The notes below the pieces were generated by a model. That model did not search any database. It had not been told where the DNA came from and saw only the letters and a program-made list of their open reading frames with translations. This document shows, piece after piece, positions 20,640-31,200 of a DNA stretch of 64,000 bases. Location of the stretch: contig CM039502.1 of the NCBI GenBank assembly GCA_022432975.1, positions 76,937,330 to 77,001,329 of the forward strand. The letters run 5' to 3'. This DNA comes from Begonia masoniana (Eukaryota > Streptophyta > Magnoliopsida > Cucurbitales > Begoniaceae). Position numbers and translations under genes: made by a program. Every line of letters starts with the position of its first letter. The first letter of the stretch is position 1.

Positions 20640-21035
20640 ACCTTAGGCAACGAAACAGAAGGAAAACTGAGGAAATCGAAGGAGCTTCGAAGGGTGTTTG
20701 TCGTCTAGAAGAGGGAAAACAGAGGGGATTGGAAAGAAGCAGAAAAGAGAAGTGAAGAGGGTTTCACGTAGGAGGAAGAACATATCTTGTTCAGCAAGTT
20801 GAACACTTGACAGCCATTCATTAGCTTCCTCCCACAAACCTTAATTCCTTCCCAAACAGCCCTTCCATACATCACTAACTAATGGTTAGTTTTGGTTAGT
20901 TTTGGTTGCACTCTTGTTTAGTTTTCCACTAAACATCCCAATAATTTCACCAAAACATACATTATATTAATATAAGCTTAATCCCGATCAATAGTTCAAG
21001 GGATAATTTTCTGGCCAAAAATGTCGGATGTTACA
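20640..21035 (+). repeat. Fragment of an older LTR
   Basis: The last 134 bp (20902-21035) are repeated, diverged, at 23216-23351. Both copies end in TGTTACA, the form of an LTR 3' end. The part 20640-20901 has no gene that I recognise. The family is not identifiable from the window. Confidence 0.5.
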
Positions 21036-21413
21036 AATACTTTGCATTTTTTATTAATAAAATCATAAATAATTTGTCAATATGCCATAACATTTTGCAA
21101 CATTAAATAAGCTAAACTTTACTTATTATCTGCATAAGTTTTTAATTTTATTGTTTTAAGTTGTACACCTTCACAAAATTCATATCCACCTCACAAGGAA
21201 ACCTAATCTTTCTCTTAAAAACTATTATGCTTTTAATGCTCTACCCAACAATTAAGATCAATTCAAATTAAATAAAATATTATAGGAAAAAATGAATTTC
21301 AATTCTTTCATCTCTTTTCCCACGCAAGGACGAAGCTTCTTCTTCAAATAAGTATGTCATCAATTTTCTCTTCATTCCTACACCTAGCCATACCCCAAGT
21401 GAAACTTTGACTC
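21036..21413. other. AT-rich spacer, nothing recognised
   Basis: A low-complexity AT-rich stretch without an open frame or repeat match. It forms the left flank of the Cassandra array; the five bases before the first LTR are GACTC. Confidence 0.6.
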
Positions 21414-23121
21414 TGTAACGACCCATTTTCCTAGCAAGATATTGTCCGCTCTGGGGATTGGGCCGCAGCCCAATATCCTCCCCTCACGGCTTTGTTTGGT
21501 GAGAACTTCCTAGAAGGTCACCCAACCTGGAATTGCTCTCGCTGAAGCACTTTTAACTTCGAATTTCTTATGGGATCCGTTGCCAATTGTGCTCCAAAAC
21601 GCGTCTTACTATGTCGGGAGGGTCTCTTTACATATGTTTCATTTCCATATACTTCTCCAAGCAATGTGGGATTGTGACGACCCCTTCTTTACGACCCGGG
21701 ATTCGCCTATACTCAAGTCCGGGATTCGCCTACACTCGGCTTAGGTCCAGAGGTTTGCCCCGCAACGATACCATTTGTAATGACCCCTTTTTCTAGCAAG
21801 ATATTGTCCGCTCTGGGGATTGGGCCGCAGCCCAATATCCTCCCCTCACGGCTTTGTTTGGTGAGAACTTCCTAGAAGGTCACCCAACCTGAAATTGCTC
21901 TCGCTGAAGCACTTTTAACTTCGGAGTTCTTATGGGATCCGTTGCCAATTGTGCTCCAAAACGCGTCTTACTATGTCGGGAGGGTCTCTTTACATATGTT
22001 TCATTTCCATATACTTCTCCAAGCAATGTGGGATTGTGACGACCCCTTCTTTACGACCCGGGATTCGCCTATACTCAAGTCCGGGATTCGCCTATACTCA
22101 AGTCCGGGATTCGCCTACACTCGGCTTAGGTCCCGAGGTTTGCCCTGCAGTCGTACTTATACATGCACATTCAGGTCATCACAATCACCCCCCCCCCGGG
22201 GGGCCCAACGTCCTCGTTGGCCACATTTCCAGTTGGGTACAGGCTCTGATACCATTTGTAATGACCCCTTTTTCTAGCAAGATATTGTCCGCTCTGGGGA
22301 TTGGGCTGTAGCACAATATTCCCCCCTCACGGTTTTGTTTGGCGAGAACTTCCCAGAAGGTCACCCAACCTGGAATTGCTCTCGCCGAAGCACTTTTAAC
22401 TTCGGAGTTCTTATGGGATCCGTTGCCAATTGTGCTCCAAAACGCGTCTTACTATGTCGGGAGAGTCTCTTTACATATGTTTCATTTCCATATACTTCTC
22501 CAAGCAATGTGGGATTGTGACGACCCCTTCTTTACGACCCGGGATTCGCCTATACTCAAGTCCGGGATTCGCCTATACTCAAGTCCGGGATTCGCCTACA
22601 CTCGGCTTAGGTCCCGAGGTTTGCCCCACAGTCGTACTCATACATGCACATTCGGGTCATCACAATCCCCCCCCCCCCGGGGGGCCCAACGTCTTCGTTG
22701 GCCACATTTCAGTTGGGTACAGGCTCTGATACCATTTGTAACGACCCCTTTTTCTAGCAAGATATTGTCCGCTCTGGGGATTGGGCTGTAGCACAATATT
22801 CCCCCCTCACGGTTTTGTTTGGCGAGAACTTCCCAGAAGGTCACCCAACCTGGAATTGCTCTCGCCGAAGCACTTTTAACTTCGGAGTTCTTATGGGATC
22901 CGTTGCCAATTGTGCTCCAAAACGCGTCTTACTATGTTGGGAGGGTCTCTTTACATATGTTTCATTTCCATATACTTCCTCAAGCGATGTGGGATTGTGA
23001 CGACCACTTCTTTACGACCCAGGATTCGCCTATACTCCAGTCCGGGATTCGCCTACACTCGGCTTAGGTCCCGAGGTTTGCCCCACAGTCGTACTCATAC
23101 ATGCACATTCGGGTCATCACA
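21414..23121 (-). mobile_element. Tandem multi-LTR Cassandra TRIM array
   Basis: Four LTR copies lie head to tail: 21414-21767 (3' part deleted), 21776-22183, 22257-22664 and 22737-23121. The two complete spacers (22184-22256, 22665-22736) are only 72-73 bp. Read on the minus strand, each has a primer site TGGTATCAGAGCC two bases after an LTR end and a G-run polypurine tract before the next LTR. This is a complete TRIM layout. Each LTR has the 5S rRNA-like segment (about 21502-21579, 21864-21941, 22344-22422, 22824-22902). LTR2 and LTR3 share three tandem copies of a 23-bp GGGATTCGCC unit. LTR3 and LTR4 lie exactly 480 bp apart. The array lacks protein-coding capacity, as expected for a TRIM mobilised in trans. 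Confidence 0.92.
22242..22254 (-). promoter_or_regulatory. Cassandra primer-binding site (spacer 1)
   Basis: On the minus strand this reads TGGTATCAGAGCC, complementary to initiator tRNA-Met. The same site recurs at 22722-22734 in the second spacer; only its last bases (GATACCA) remain at 21767-21773 after the deletion that removed the first spacer. Confidence 0.85.
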
Positions 23122-23207
23122 ATCCCCCCCCCCCCCCCCCGAATGTGCATGTATGAGTACGACTGCGGGGCAAACCTCGAGTTGCGGGGCAAACCTCGGG
23201 ACCTAAA
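23075..23207. repeat. Palindrome of Cassandra LTR end around a C run
   Basis: The end of the last Cassandra LTR (about 23073-23110) is followed by a run of 17 or so C residues and then by its own inverted copy at 23141-23178, giving arms of about 37 bp. Part of the inverted arm is duplicated again to 23204. The structure could fold into a long hairpin and marks the right edge of the array. Confidence 0.85.
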
Positions 23208-23215
23208 TGAATGTT

Positions 23216-23351
23216 TTGGTTACACTTTAGTTTAGTTTATCCACTAAACATCCCAACAAATTTCACCAAAACATACATTATATTAATATAAACCTAATCC
23301 CATTGGATAATTCGAGGGATAATTTCCCGGCCAAAAATCCCAGGTGTTACA
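23216..23351 (+). repeat. Second copy of the LTR 3'-end fragment
   Basis: Homologous to 20902-21035 (shared CCACTAAACATCCCAA and ACATACATTATATTAATATA segments), ending TGTTACA. The pair brackets the Cassandra array, suggesting that the array sits within or between remnants of one older LTR element. Confidence 0.65.
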
Positions 23352-24045
23352 GGGAGCCTGTTCTTCAACAGGGGAATCTTTTTTTTTTCTGCAGCTTGAT
23401 CCCGCTGTTGAAGAGCGGACTCCAACTCTAGACACTGTCTCTGGAGGGGGATATCGGTCTCTACAGTGGGCTCCCACTCCTGAATCAGTAGATACACTGT
23501 CTTTGGGGCGGGAACCAGCTCGTCAACAACGGGATCCCACTCCATGAACTGTATATAAATATCATGGTCAAAATCTCTCATATGCGCAATTTTTTTCTCT
23601 CCAGGCGAAATCTTCCTTCCACTTGTTGTTGTCATTTGGAACAAGATCCCGCTCTCTAAGATTGGGCTCCTGCATGACCAAATTTTAATGAACATTTAGA
23701 CGACAAATGTTGTTTTGTTAACGGATCATAACTTAAAGGCGATCTTATTAACGAACATAGTTTAAGGGTCAATTTGTTAATGACCCTATAGTTTAAGATT
23801 TTTTTTTGTTAATTATCTACTTTATATTGATATAAGTTGACAATATTTATATATACTCGTCTCGTTAGGCTCAGATTAAAATTTTTTGGGTTGTCTAGCT
23901 AGGTTTATTAACCTTGACTCATTTAACTAGTTAGACTCGATAAGCCGAATTTTCTCAGATTCAACTTGGTTAGGGCAGCTCATTTTTCAACTATTATTAT
24001 AAAAAGAATTAAAAAAAAAAAAAAACTCTTAAACTATATGGTCAT
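23352..24045. other. Unassigned spacer with one minus-strand open frame
   Basis: A 133-codon minus-strand frame covers 23294-23695 and overlaps the LTR fragment. It encodes a Glu/Gln-rich segment (ELESALQQRDQAAEKKK) but has no known domain, and I do not call it a gene. Positions about 23715-23808 resemble the inverse of 24028-24100 and may be an outlying arm of the foldback element. Confidence 0.4.
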
Positions 24046-24496
24046 GAACAATTTGACAGACGAGTTGACCCATAAATTATGTTTGAGTACAAATCAACCT
24101 TTAAACTATCTTTAGTGAATAAGTTGACATTGGTGTCACGTTCTGTTAAATTCACTCTTGGTCGCCCGCATTTCAAGTGCAGACCACTCCGTGTAAGTGC
24201 GGACGATCGCGTTTAAGTGCGAACGATCGCGTTTAAGCAAGGGCGACCACAACAGTCGACCTTGTTTGGGTCGCAATTGCTCTTGCTTATAAGGATTTTA
24301 ATTTTCGCTTTTACATGAGGTCACCCATTGTTAATTCGCGGCAACCGCACTTAAATACGATCACCAGCATTTAGAATGCGAGAGACTGCGAGTGAATTTA
24401 ACAGAATGTGATGACAAAAGTTGACTTGTTCTCGAAAAATAATTTAAAGATTGATTTATACTTAAACATAGTTTAGAAGTCAACTCGTCACTGTTC
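24046..24496. mobile_element. Foldback/MITE-like element with long inverted repeats
   Basis: The left arm 24046-24180 and the reverse complement of 24367-24496 align over about 130 bp with moderate divergence (shared blocks GACGAGTTGAC, AAATCAA and TTCTGTTAAATTCACTC). The middle contains GC-richer repeats such as GATCGCGTTTAAG. There is no coding capacity. No clear target duplication was found, so the superfamily stays open. Confidence 0.65.
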
Positions 24497-24691
24497 TAGT
24501 AGGTAACAGTTTTTTTTGGACTTTTTTCATGTTATTAAACCATAATACAAATACAAAAACCTTATTGGTTGCAAAAACCTTAATTTATTCCTTAATGTGA
24601 GTTATTTTACCATAATACAAATCCTCCGGCTCGCAGACTCTTCTCCGTTTGCGCGCGTGAACATTCCTCTTCCCCTACATTCACAACGACC

Positions 24692-24815
24692 GTATATAAT
24701 ATACCCAACAGCTCCCCCAACCGTCTTCTTCTCCCTCCCCCACCCCCTCTCTCGATTCTGAGTATGGTCATTATTAAATTAGGATTCTTCGTTGCTTAAT
24801 ACGTTTTATGCGAAG
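24692..24815 (+). promoter_or_regulatory. Putative promoter and first non-coding exon of the ASHH2-like gene
   Basis: A TATA-like GTATATAATATA at 24692-24703 is followed by a pyrimidine-rich leader and a good splice donor (CGAAG|GTAATT) at 24815. The acceptor TTATTAACAG ends at 25260, two bases before the start codon. This gives a 5'-UTR intron, 24816-25260, a common arrangement in plant genes. The exon start is inferred. Confidence 0.5.
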
Positions 24816-25026
24816 GTAATTGATCCATTCTTCTTTCCAATCTTCTCTCTTTCTTATTTCGTCGTTTGTTTCTTTTCTTAATTTGTTTGGGTTGTTTCTT
24901 TGTTTTTATCTCGCCCAACTATTCTCATTCGTTTGTGTTTCTGCATTGCTTTTCAAAATCCAGAATTAGGGTTTTTGATCGTGTGGAGCACGTTTCGGGT
25001 GTGGCATTCTAGGGTTTGCTCCTTGC

Positions 25027-25084
25027 GATTGGGTGTCCTCTTGTTGTGCCGATTGGGTGTCCTCTTGTTGTGCCGATTGGGTGT
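25027..25084 (+). repeat. 24-bp tandem repeat in the 5'-UTR intron
   Basis: Two perfect copies of a 24-bp unit starting GATTGGGTGTCC (25027-25050, 25051-25074) are followed by a partial third. A candidate length polymorphism close to the start of the methyltransferase gene. Confidence 0.85.
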
Positions 25085-25262
25085 GCTGTTTTCTCTTCCT
25101 GGGTTTTTTTCGCTTAAGGGTAAAAAAAAAACTAGAAGCTGATTAGCTAATGCCGCACTCGTTATCCACTGTTCGGCTTAAGGTGTTTGCTTGCTTCGAT
25201 GCTACTTTTACAATTATTGAGCAGTGGGTGTCGGCTACACATTCATTAATTTATTAACAGAG

Positions 25263-28200
25263 ATGGGTTCATACGACTGTACCACTGTGGTCGGCGAGCC
25301 GATGTGTGGCCCTACTATTGTGGATTTTTCAGAGAAACTTGTTTCTGAACATCAGCCATGCCCGAGCTCGGGTTCAGTTTATTGTTTGTTGGAAGCTAAT
25401 TCAAATGAGGTAGATAACTGCCCCATTTTAAGTAGGGATGATATCCTGCCGACTGATGATTGGTTGGTGACTCAATGTGAGAATGCTGACGAGTCAATTC
25501 TCTCAAATGAACTGTATTCTAAGTGTGGGATTAGTGACGTCTCTTTGGATGAGAATCGGGTTGAAACTGATGCTTGCAATATGAAGAGTGGAAAGTTGAT
25601 GCAATGTAATAAGTATGGATTGTTGAACACGACTGATGGCTTTAAATTGACCTCAGAAATCATTGCGAGTGATACCTCATCTGGATTTTTTATTCAACAA
25701 AATGAAGAGAATGCCAATAATAGTGTTGGTGGTTCTCCTGAAACAATAGTAAAAGAGGTTATGGAAGAAAAAAAATTTGATTTAATTGAGATAGAGGCTG
25801 ATACTGGTGGATTATTATCACCTTCACGTGGCAGTGAGATTTCCTTGAACTCAATGGTTCCTTTAATAAATTATTGCTTTCAGAAAAATGAGATGAAGGA
25901 CACCGATGGCATTACTGGTTTTGTGGTTCCGGACAAACTAGAACCCTTCAATGAATTTGCATCTACTCTAAGAGATCACATAGAACCACTGTTGCCAAAA
26001 GCTTGTGATTCGGTCATGTATAGTGTTATGGATTCTGGTAATATGGACGACAAGCATGTTATTGGGTTCTCCACAGAGAAGAATATTAAGGTTGCTGGAC
26101 TTGAAAATGGATTTGACGACTCCTGCGTCACTATAATTCCATCAATGGGTTGCCAGAAGACTGATGAAATATTGCAACATGATGGTTCCTTGACTATGAT
26201 TACCCGAGAAAGTGATTGTCTGGAGCAAAAGAGTTTCATTGGTTCTTTGGGGCAAAGCAGTTTAGAAGTTGCGAGAGATTGTAATCCCATCACTACGAAC
26301 TCAAAAGTTGATGTTGCCAAAAATGCAATGCCACTAGAAAGAAACAGCAATTTGAAGGAAGGTCTCATAACAGGAAATTCAATTGCTGAGAAGTCAACAT
26401 CTCAAGAATTATGTCATCCTTTTGATGTTAGAGATGATGGATTTTCCGAAATGATGAATACACAAAATATTTCTGTTGGAGATGCTACTTTCCTTAGCTC
26501 TAGCAGAGTCTGTTACAGTTCTGGGCAGATTGATTATGGGAGCAGAGACAATTTCAGAGTTGATTGTGTTCCTGAAGTCGATAGTGCTGATGCTGTGGCA
26601 TCTACTTCTGGACTTAATAATGTTCAGAGAAGTAAATCAGTGCGGAAGACTCGTACAAAAAAATCTACTAAGAGGAGCAAGGGCGAAAGAAAAGCGCCAC
26701 ACTCTTGTAGGAATGTCCAAATTATATTTGAGGCTGCTAGAAGAAAGAGAACTTGTCTCTCCAAACCATCCCGCTCGACTATATGGGGATCGCTGAGCTG
26801 TATTACTCAATCTTCCTGGGTAAGTAGTGAGGTTCAGATTCAACAATTTCAGAATCAAGAATTAATGAAAGGGAGGAAGGGTAGACATAATGCCAAGCAG
26901 AATAAGAATGAAAGAAAACGAAGATCAAAAGGGTCAAAGCGAGAAAAGTGCTCTACTTCAACTGGTTGTCTCCGTTTGAAGGTTAAGTTGGGGAAACAGA
27001 TGGATCAAAGTTTTTTTAATATAATGATTCCTGATGTAGATACATCACTGTCGGCTGCTACTAATAGTAGTTGTGGGACAGAGCCATATTGGAAAACGAG
27101 TTTTGATTTCCCTAAATTAACTAAGCATAATGAATGTGAAGTTCTTGAAGAGGCAACTGGTAAGCATGTGAATTCCAAAGAAAACCCTGATAATCTTCAT
27201 TGTACTCTTTCTAGCATTCAACTAGAAAGTAATGTTTCTATTGATTCTATTATCATGCCGAAGACATCTTTAGATCAAGCAGATGAGTCTATTGGCATCT
27301 CCTCCATGTTTGTTGAATCCATGGATGGTGTGAGCTATGCCCGGCCATTGCATTCTGGTGCAAATGATCTGAGTTGCTCCTCTATAAGTAAGCTATCTAT
27401 AGAACCATTTTCTTTGTCAAAAGCAACTGTATCTGTACAAGATGATGTGAAAATAGAAGCGAGCATTGCAGCGAAAGCATTAAGTGAGAATGATTATCAG
27501 TGTAAATTGTTTGGACCAACAAATTTGAAGGATCCGCTTCCTTCTAACTCTACAAGCCTTAAACTTTCAGAAAGTTCAAAATCTGGAAAAGCAAGCAAGG
27601 GAAAGTCCAAGACCTCTGACTCAGCAAAAAGGAGTGGAAATGCTCCAAGACAGAGAGATAATCAGCAGAAGTCCGTAAATAAGAATAAGCTCAAGAAAGT
27701 TTGTGATTATGCTGAGTCTACTGGAGTAACTTATCCAGAATCAGGTACTACTTCATGCTGTGGATACTTATATTATTCATCATCTTATGTTGCTTTATGA
27801 CCACTTTACTTGTTTCTGCTAAAGTATTCCTACCTTTTACTTTCCCTAAACATGAATGTCTACACTCGAACAAATATTTTCTGATTGCTTTCAAATGATT
27901 TTGTAGGAAATTTTATGGTTAACAGTATCAAAAAGACAAGCAGCAGTGATAATTTAGCGGTCAGAGAAGTATCAACCTTGAACATTGTTAATGATGTTTT
28001 GAATGAGAAGTATTCACCCGCCAAAAATGCATGGGTTCTCTGCGATGATTGTCAGAAATGGCGTCGAATACCAGCTGGCCTTGTAGATTCCATTGGACAA
28101 GAAAGTTGTACTTGGTATGTTTTTTAATCATGCATTGGTTTCATCGACATTTGTTGTTAGGCATGTTTTGAACTGGCTGTTTGCTCTTTGTACTTGCTGG

Positions 28201-31200
28201 CTTATCTTGGGGGACTGAAAACGATAGTGTTTTAACCTTAACAGGAAAAGTTTTTAATTGATTGATTCTTTCACTTTCTAGTGTTGTGCAGAAAAACTGT
28301 TGTCAGGACTTGGAAATGACAATTTTTTTTTTAGAAAATTTTCCACCAACAAATGTCACAAATATGGAACTTGAACTTTTACTTTAATTTTTAGTTTTAC
28401 AGTTCTTTGTAGTTATTATTCGAATTAGATTTTGTCAAACAAGTACAAATGAGACCCAACCATATCACACTGTCGTTTTCAATACACTGCCTAATGCAAT
28501 GTCTCTTTTCTTTTTTAACAATATAAATTCAAAATCTTATCAAAATTGTAAAGAGTGAAAGAGCGGCTTATAGAAATTTGATCGATGCCTACAAAAGAGA
28601 CCATGGGGTAAAGAAATCTATGTTTGTGCCTGAAGAAACTGTTTAGAATTTAACTTTGGTTTAGTGTTTCTCATTTTTTCTTAAACTTTTAGGCTATGGG
28701 ACTGATTACTATTTTTGTATTTGCAAATTACTTCTCTGCAAATTCTATTTTACTTTTTACAGGAATTGCTTTCCTGGTAAAAACGAATGTTTTATTGCTT
28801 GAATTCATTGTTTTTCGATCCGTAGTTATTTATCCACTTTATCTCTTGCATTTGGAACTAGCATCATGAAGTCACTTTTTACGAGGAAAAGCCTGATGTA
28901 GCTATTCTTAAAATGTCTATTTGTCACTCGTTTTAATGTTGTAGAGCAATAGGTTGTACCAATTAAGTGTACAAAAAGTTAGGGTGTCACCAATTTTTCA
29001 CAAGCTCACCCTGTAATTTTTATTAATGGTATTTACCAATTCACTTTGATGGTTTTTAATGAAGGTTTTTGTTTAATTAATTCTTTGCAAGTATTTCACC
29101 TTTTTTTTATTGTAAACTGAATTTTATCTAAAATTAAAAAAAAAAAAAATTTCAAGGAGAACATATGTAATTCTCTCAAGTAACAAAACAGCACCACGAT
29201 CACTAAAATAAAGAGGTAGCTTTGTCTACCCAATTGGATATGATCGTAGCAAAGAGATAATCCATAAAATACACCCACTTCTTTGCAAATATTCCACTTA
29301 GTCTAGTATTTTCTGATAAGTTTCCGTTGAAGATCATTAGCGGTTGAAGTAGTGACAATTGTGAGATCAATATGTTAGAAATAATTTATGAGTGATAATA
29401 TTTTAGTTATATAGGGGTATTTAGGGTATTTAGGGAGTGATTCAATTAGGATCTTGTCAGTATTTGTTATTGCATTGGTTTTATATGTGGGATGAAGGGA
29501 AGAGAGAGGGTGTGGAGAATATTGAGGGAAATGGTGGGAGAGTGCAGAGGCTCTACAATTTCTCTGCAAGGGAGAGAGTGGATGCTCTATAATTCCTCCA
29601 CATTTGTGTGGGTGTGTGGACGTTGTGTTCTTGTATTTTCTCTCTGAGAAATCTGAATAGTAGGCTACTTATCATTGGTATCAGAGTGTTGATCCTGAAG
29701 AATGGCAGGCAAGAAAACTGCTCAGGGCGGGGTAGGAAGACAAGGCACGGATGAAGATGCAATGACTTGGACTCAGAACGATTTACGGCAGGAGTTGGAT
29801 GTGATGAAGGAAAGCATCGACCGATTGCCGGAATTGGAGAGGAACATGGCTCTGTTGATGGCCATAATGGATTCCATAGTTGAGGCAATGCATACTGCAC
29901 AACCGAACCAGTGGAATAAAGGGAAAGAAAAAGTTGGCGATGAACTAGGACAATCCAGTTGTCCAGGCGAATCGTCCTGGGCTAGAAATGGAGGAGGAGA
30001 ATGGAAAGAGAATCAGCTGACTCGGCAACTGGAAATGCCGGTCTTCACAGGGGGGATCCAAATGACTGGATATTCCGGGTCGAGTGATTCTTTGCGCTCC
30101 AACCACTCTCGGAACCGGAGAAGCTTCATTGGGTGGCGGTGCAATTGGAGGGCGAAGCGCTGGCTTGGTTCCAATGGGAAGAACGCCGACGTCTATTCCG
30201 CAGCTTGATGGATTTTCGGTTTCTCTTGTTGGAAAGCTTTCGTTCGTCCCTCGACGGCACATTGTCGGAGCATTTTTTGCAGCTCCGGCAGACAGGAACG
30301 GTGCGTCTTCCCATTTTTCGGACGTGCCGGAGCACTTGCTGGAGGCGCAATTCGTGACGGGATTGAGGCCTGCAATCCGCGCCGAGATTTTGGTTTTGCA
30401 TCCGAATGGTCTCCACCAGCTGATGCAAACTACACAACGGGTAGAAGATAAACTTGTGCTGCTAGGGCAGGAGGAGCTGCTGGGCGGGTCAAGTTCGAGC
30501 AGAAGGGAATGGGATCAGCCCACTTCCTTTCTACCAGGCCAGTCTCGTGTTGGACCAGACCATGGAGTGAAGGAAGAAGAGCCACCCAAACCCGGTTGGG
30601 CGGCCCGATCATTGCCTACTTGGGCAATGGTCAGAGGAACTGCAGCGAGCCCAGTCCGAGCTGGGTCTCTTCTCCCAGAGACTCATGCACAGCGAGAGGG
30701 GATCTCCTCTTCCGATGCGCACGCACAGCACAACGGAAAATCAGTGTTAGCAAACCCCTCCCGGCCAGCGTACACACAACAGAATGGGACGACGGGTACG
30801 GTTAACCCATTCCGGCCGGCGTCTTCTTTCAGGCGATTGACAAAAACAGAACTATTGGCGAAGAGGGAGAAAAGGCCTGTGTTATCGTTGCGACGAACGT
30901 TTCTTCCCAGGGCATCGATGCAAGGCCAACGACTTGTTGATACTGCTTTGTCAAAAGGAAGAGGTTGCGGCTGAGGAGGCAACGAGCAAAGAAGAGGAGG
31001 CACAGGGGATAACTAAACAAACTGAACTGCTGTCCGAGCTCGAACAGTTACCACCACATTCAATTGCAGGTTGTTCAGCAAGGACGGCGAAGGGTAAGGA
31101 AATTGCTGAGGAATAGAGCGGTCCAATTTTCCAATCCCATCTTGAGGATAAGGTGCAACTTTAGGCGGCCGGTATTGTTAGAAATAATTTAAGAGTGATA

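Noticed and set aside
22824..22902. Functional 5S rRNA gene
   Set aside because: Only the central part of 5S matches, with several changes, and it sits inside LTRs with TRIM structure.
21587..23206. Many overlapping frames of 60-150 codons in the Cassandra array
   Set aside because: The same frames recur in each LTR copy; they are passive readings of a non-coding TRIM with 5S rRNA-like sequence.
24900..25142. 80-codon open frame before the ASHH2-like start
   Set aside because: Lies in the likely 5'-UTR intron and includes a 24-bp tandem repeat; no supporting start context.
30084..30974. 296-codon open frame in the gag-only element
   Set aside because: It runs in a frame without gag motifs; the capsid and knuckle signatures are in other frames, so its openness is probably chance.
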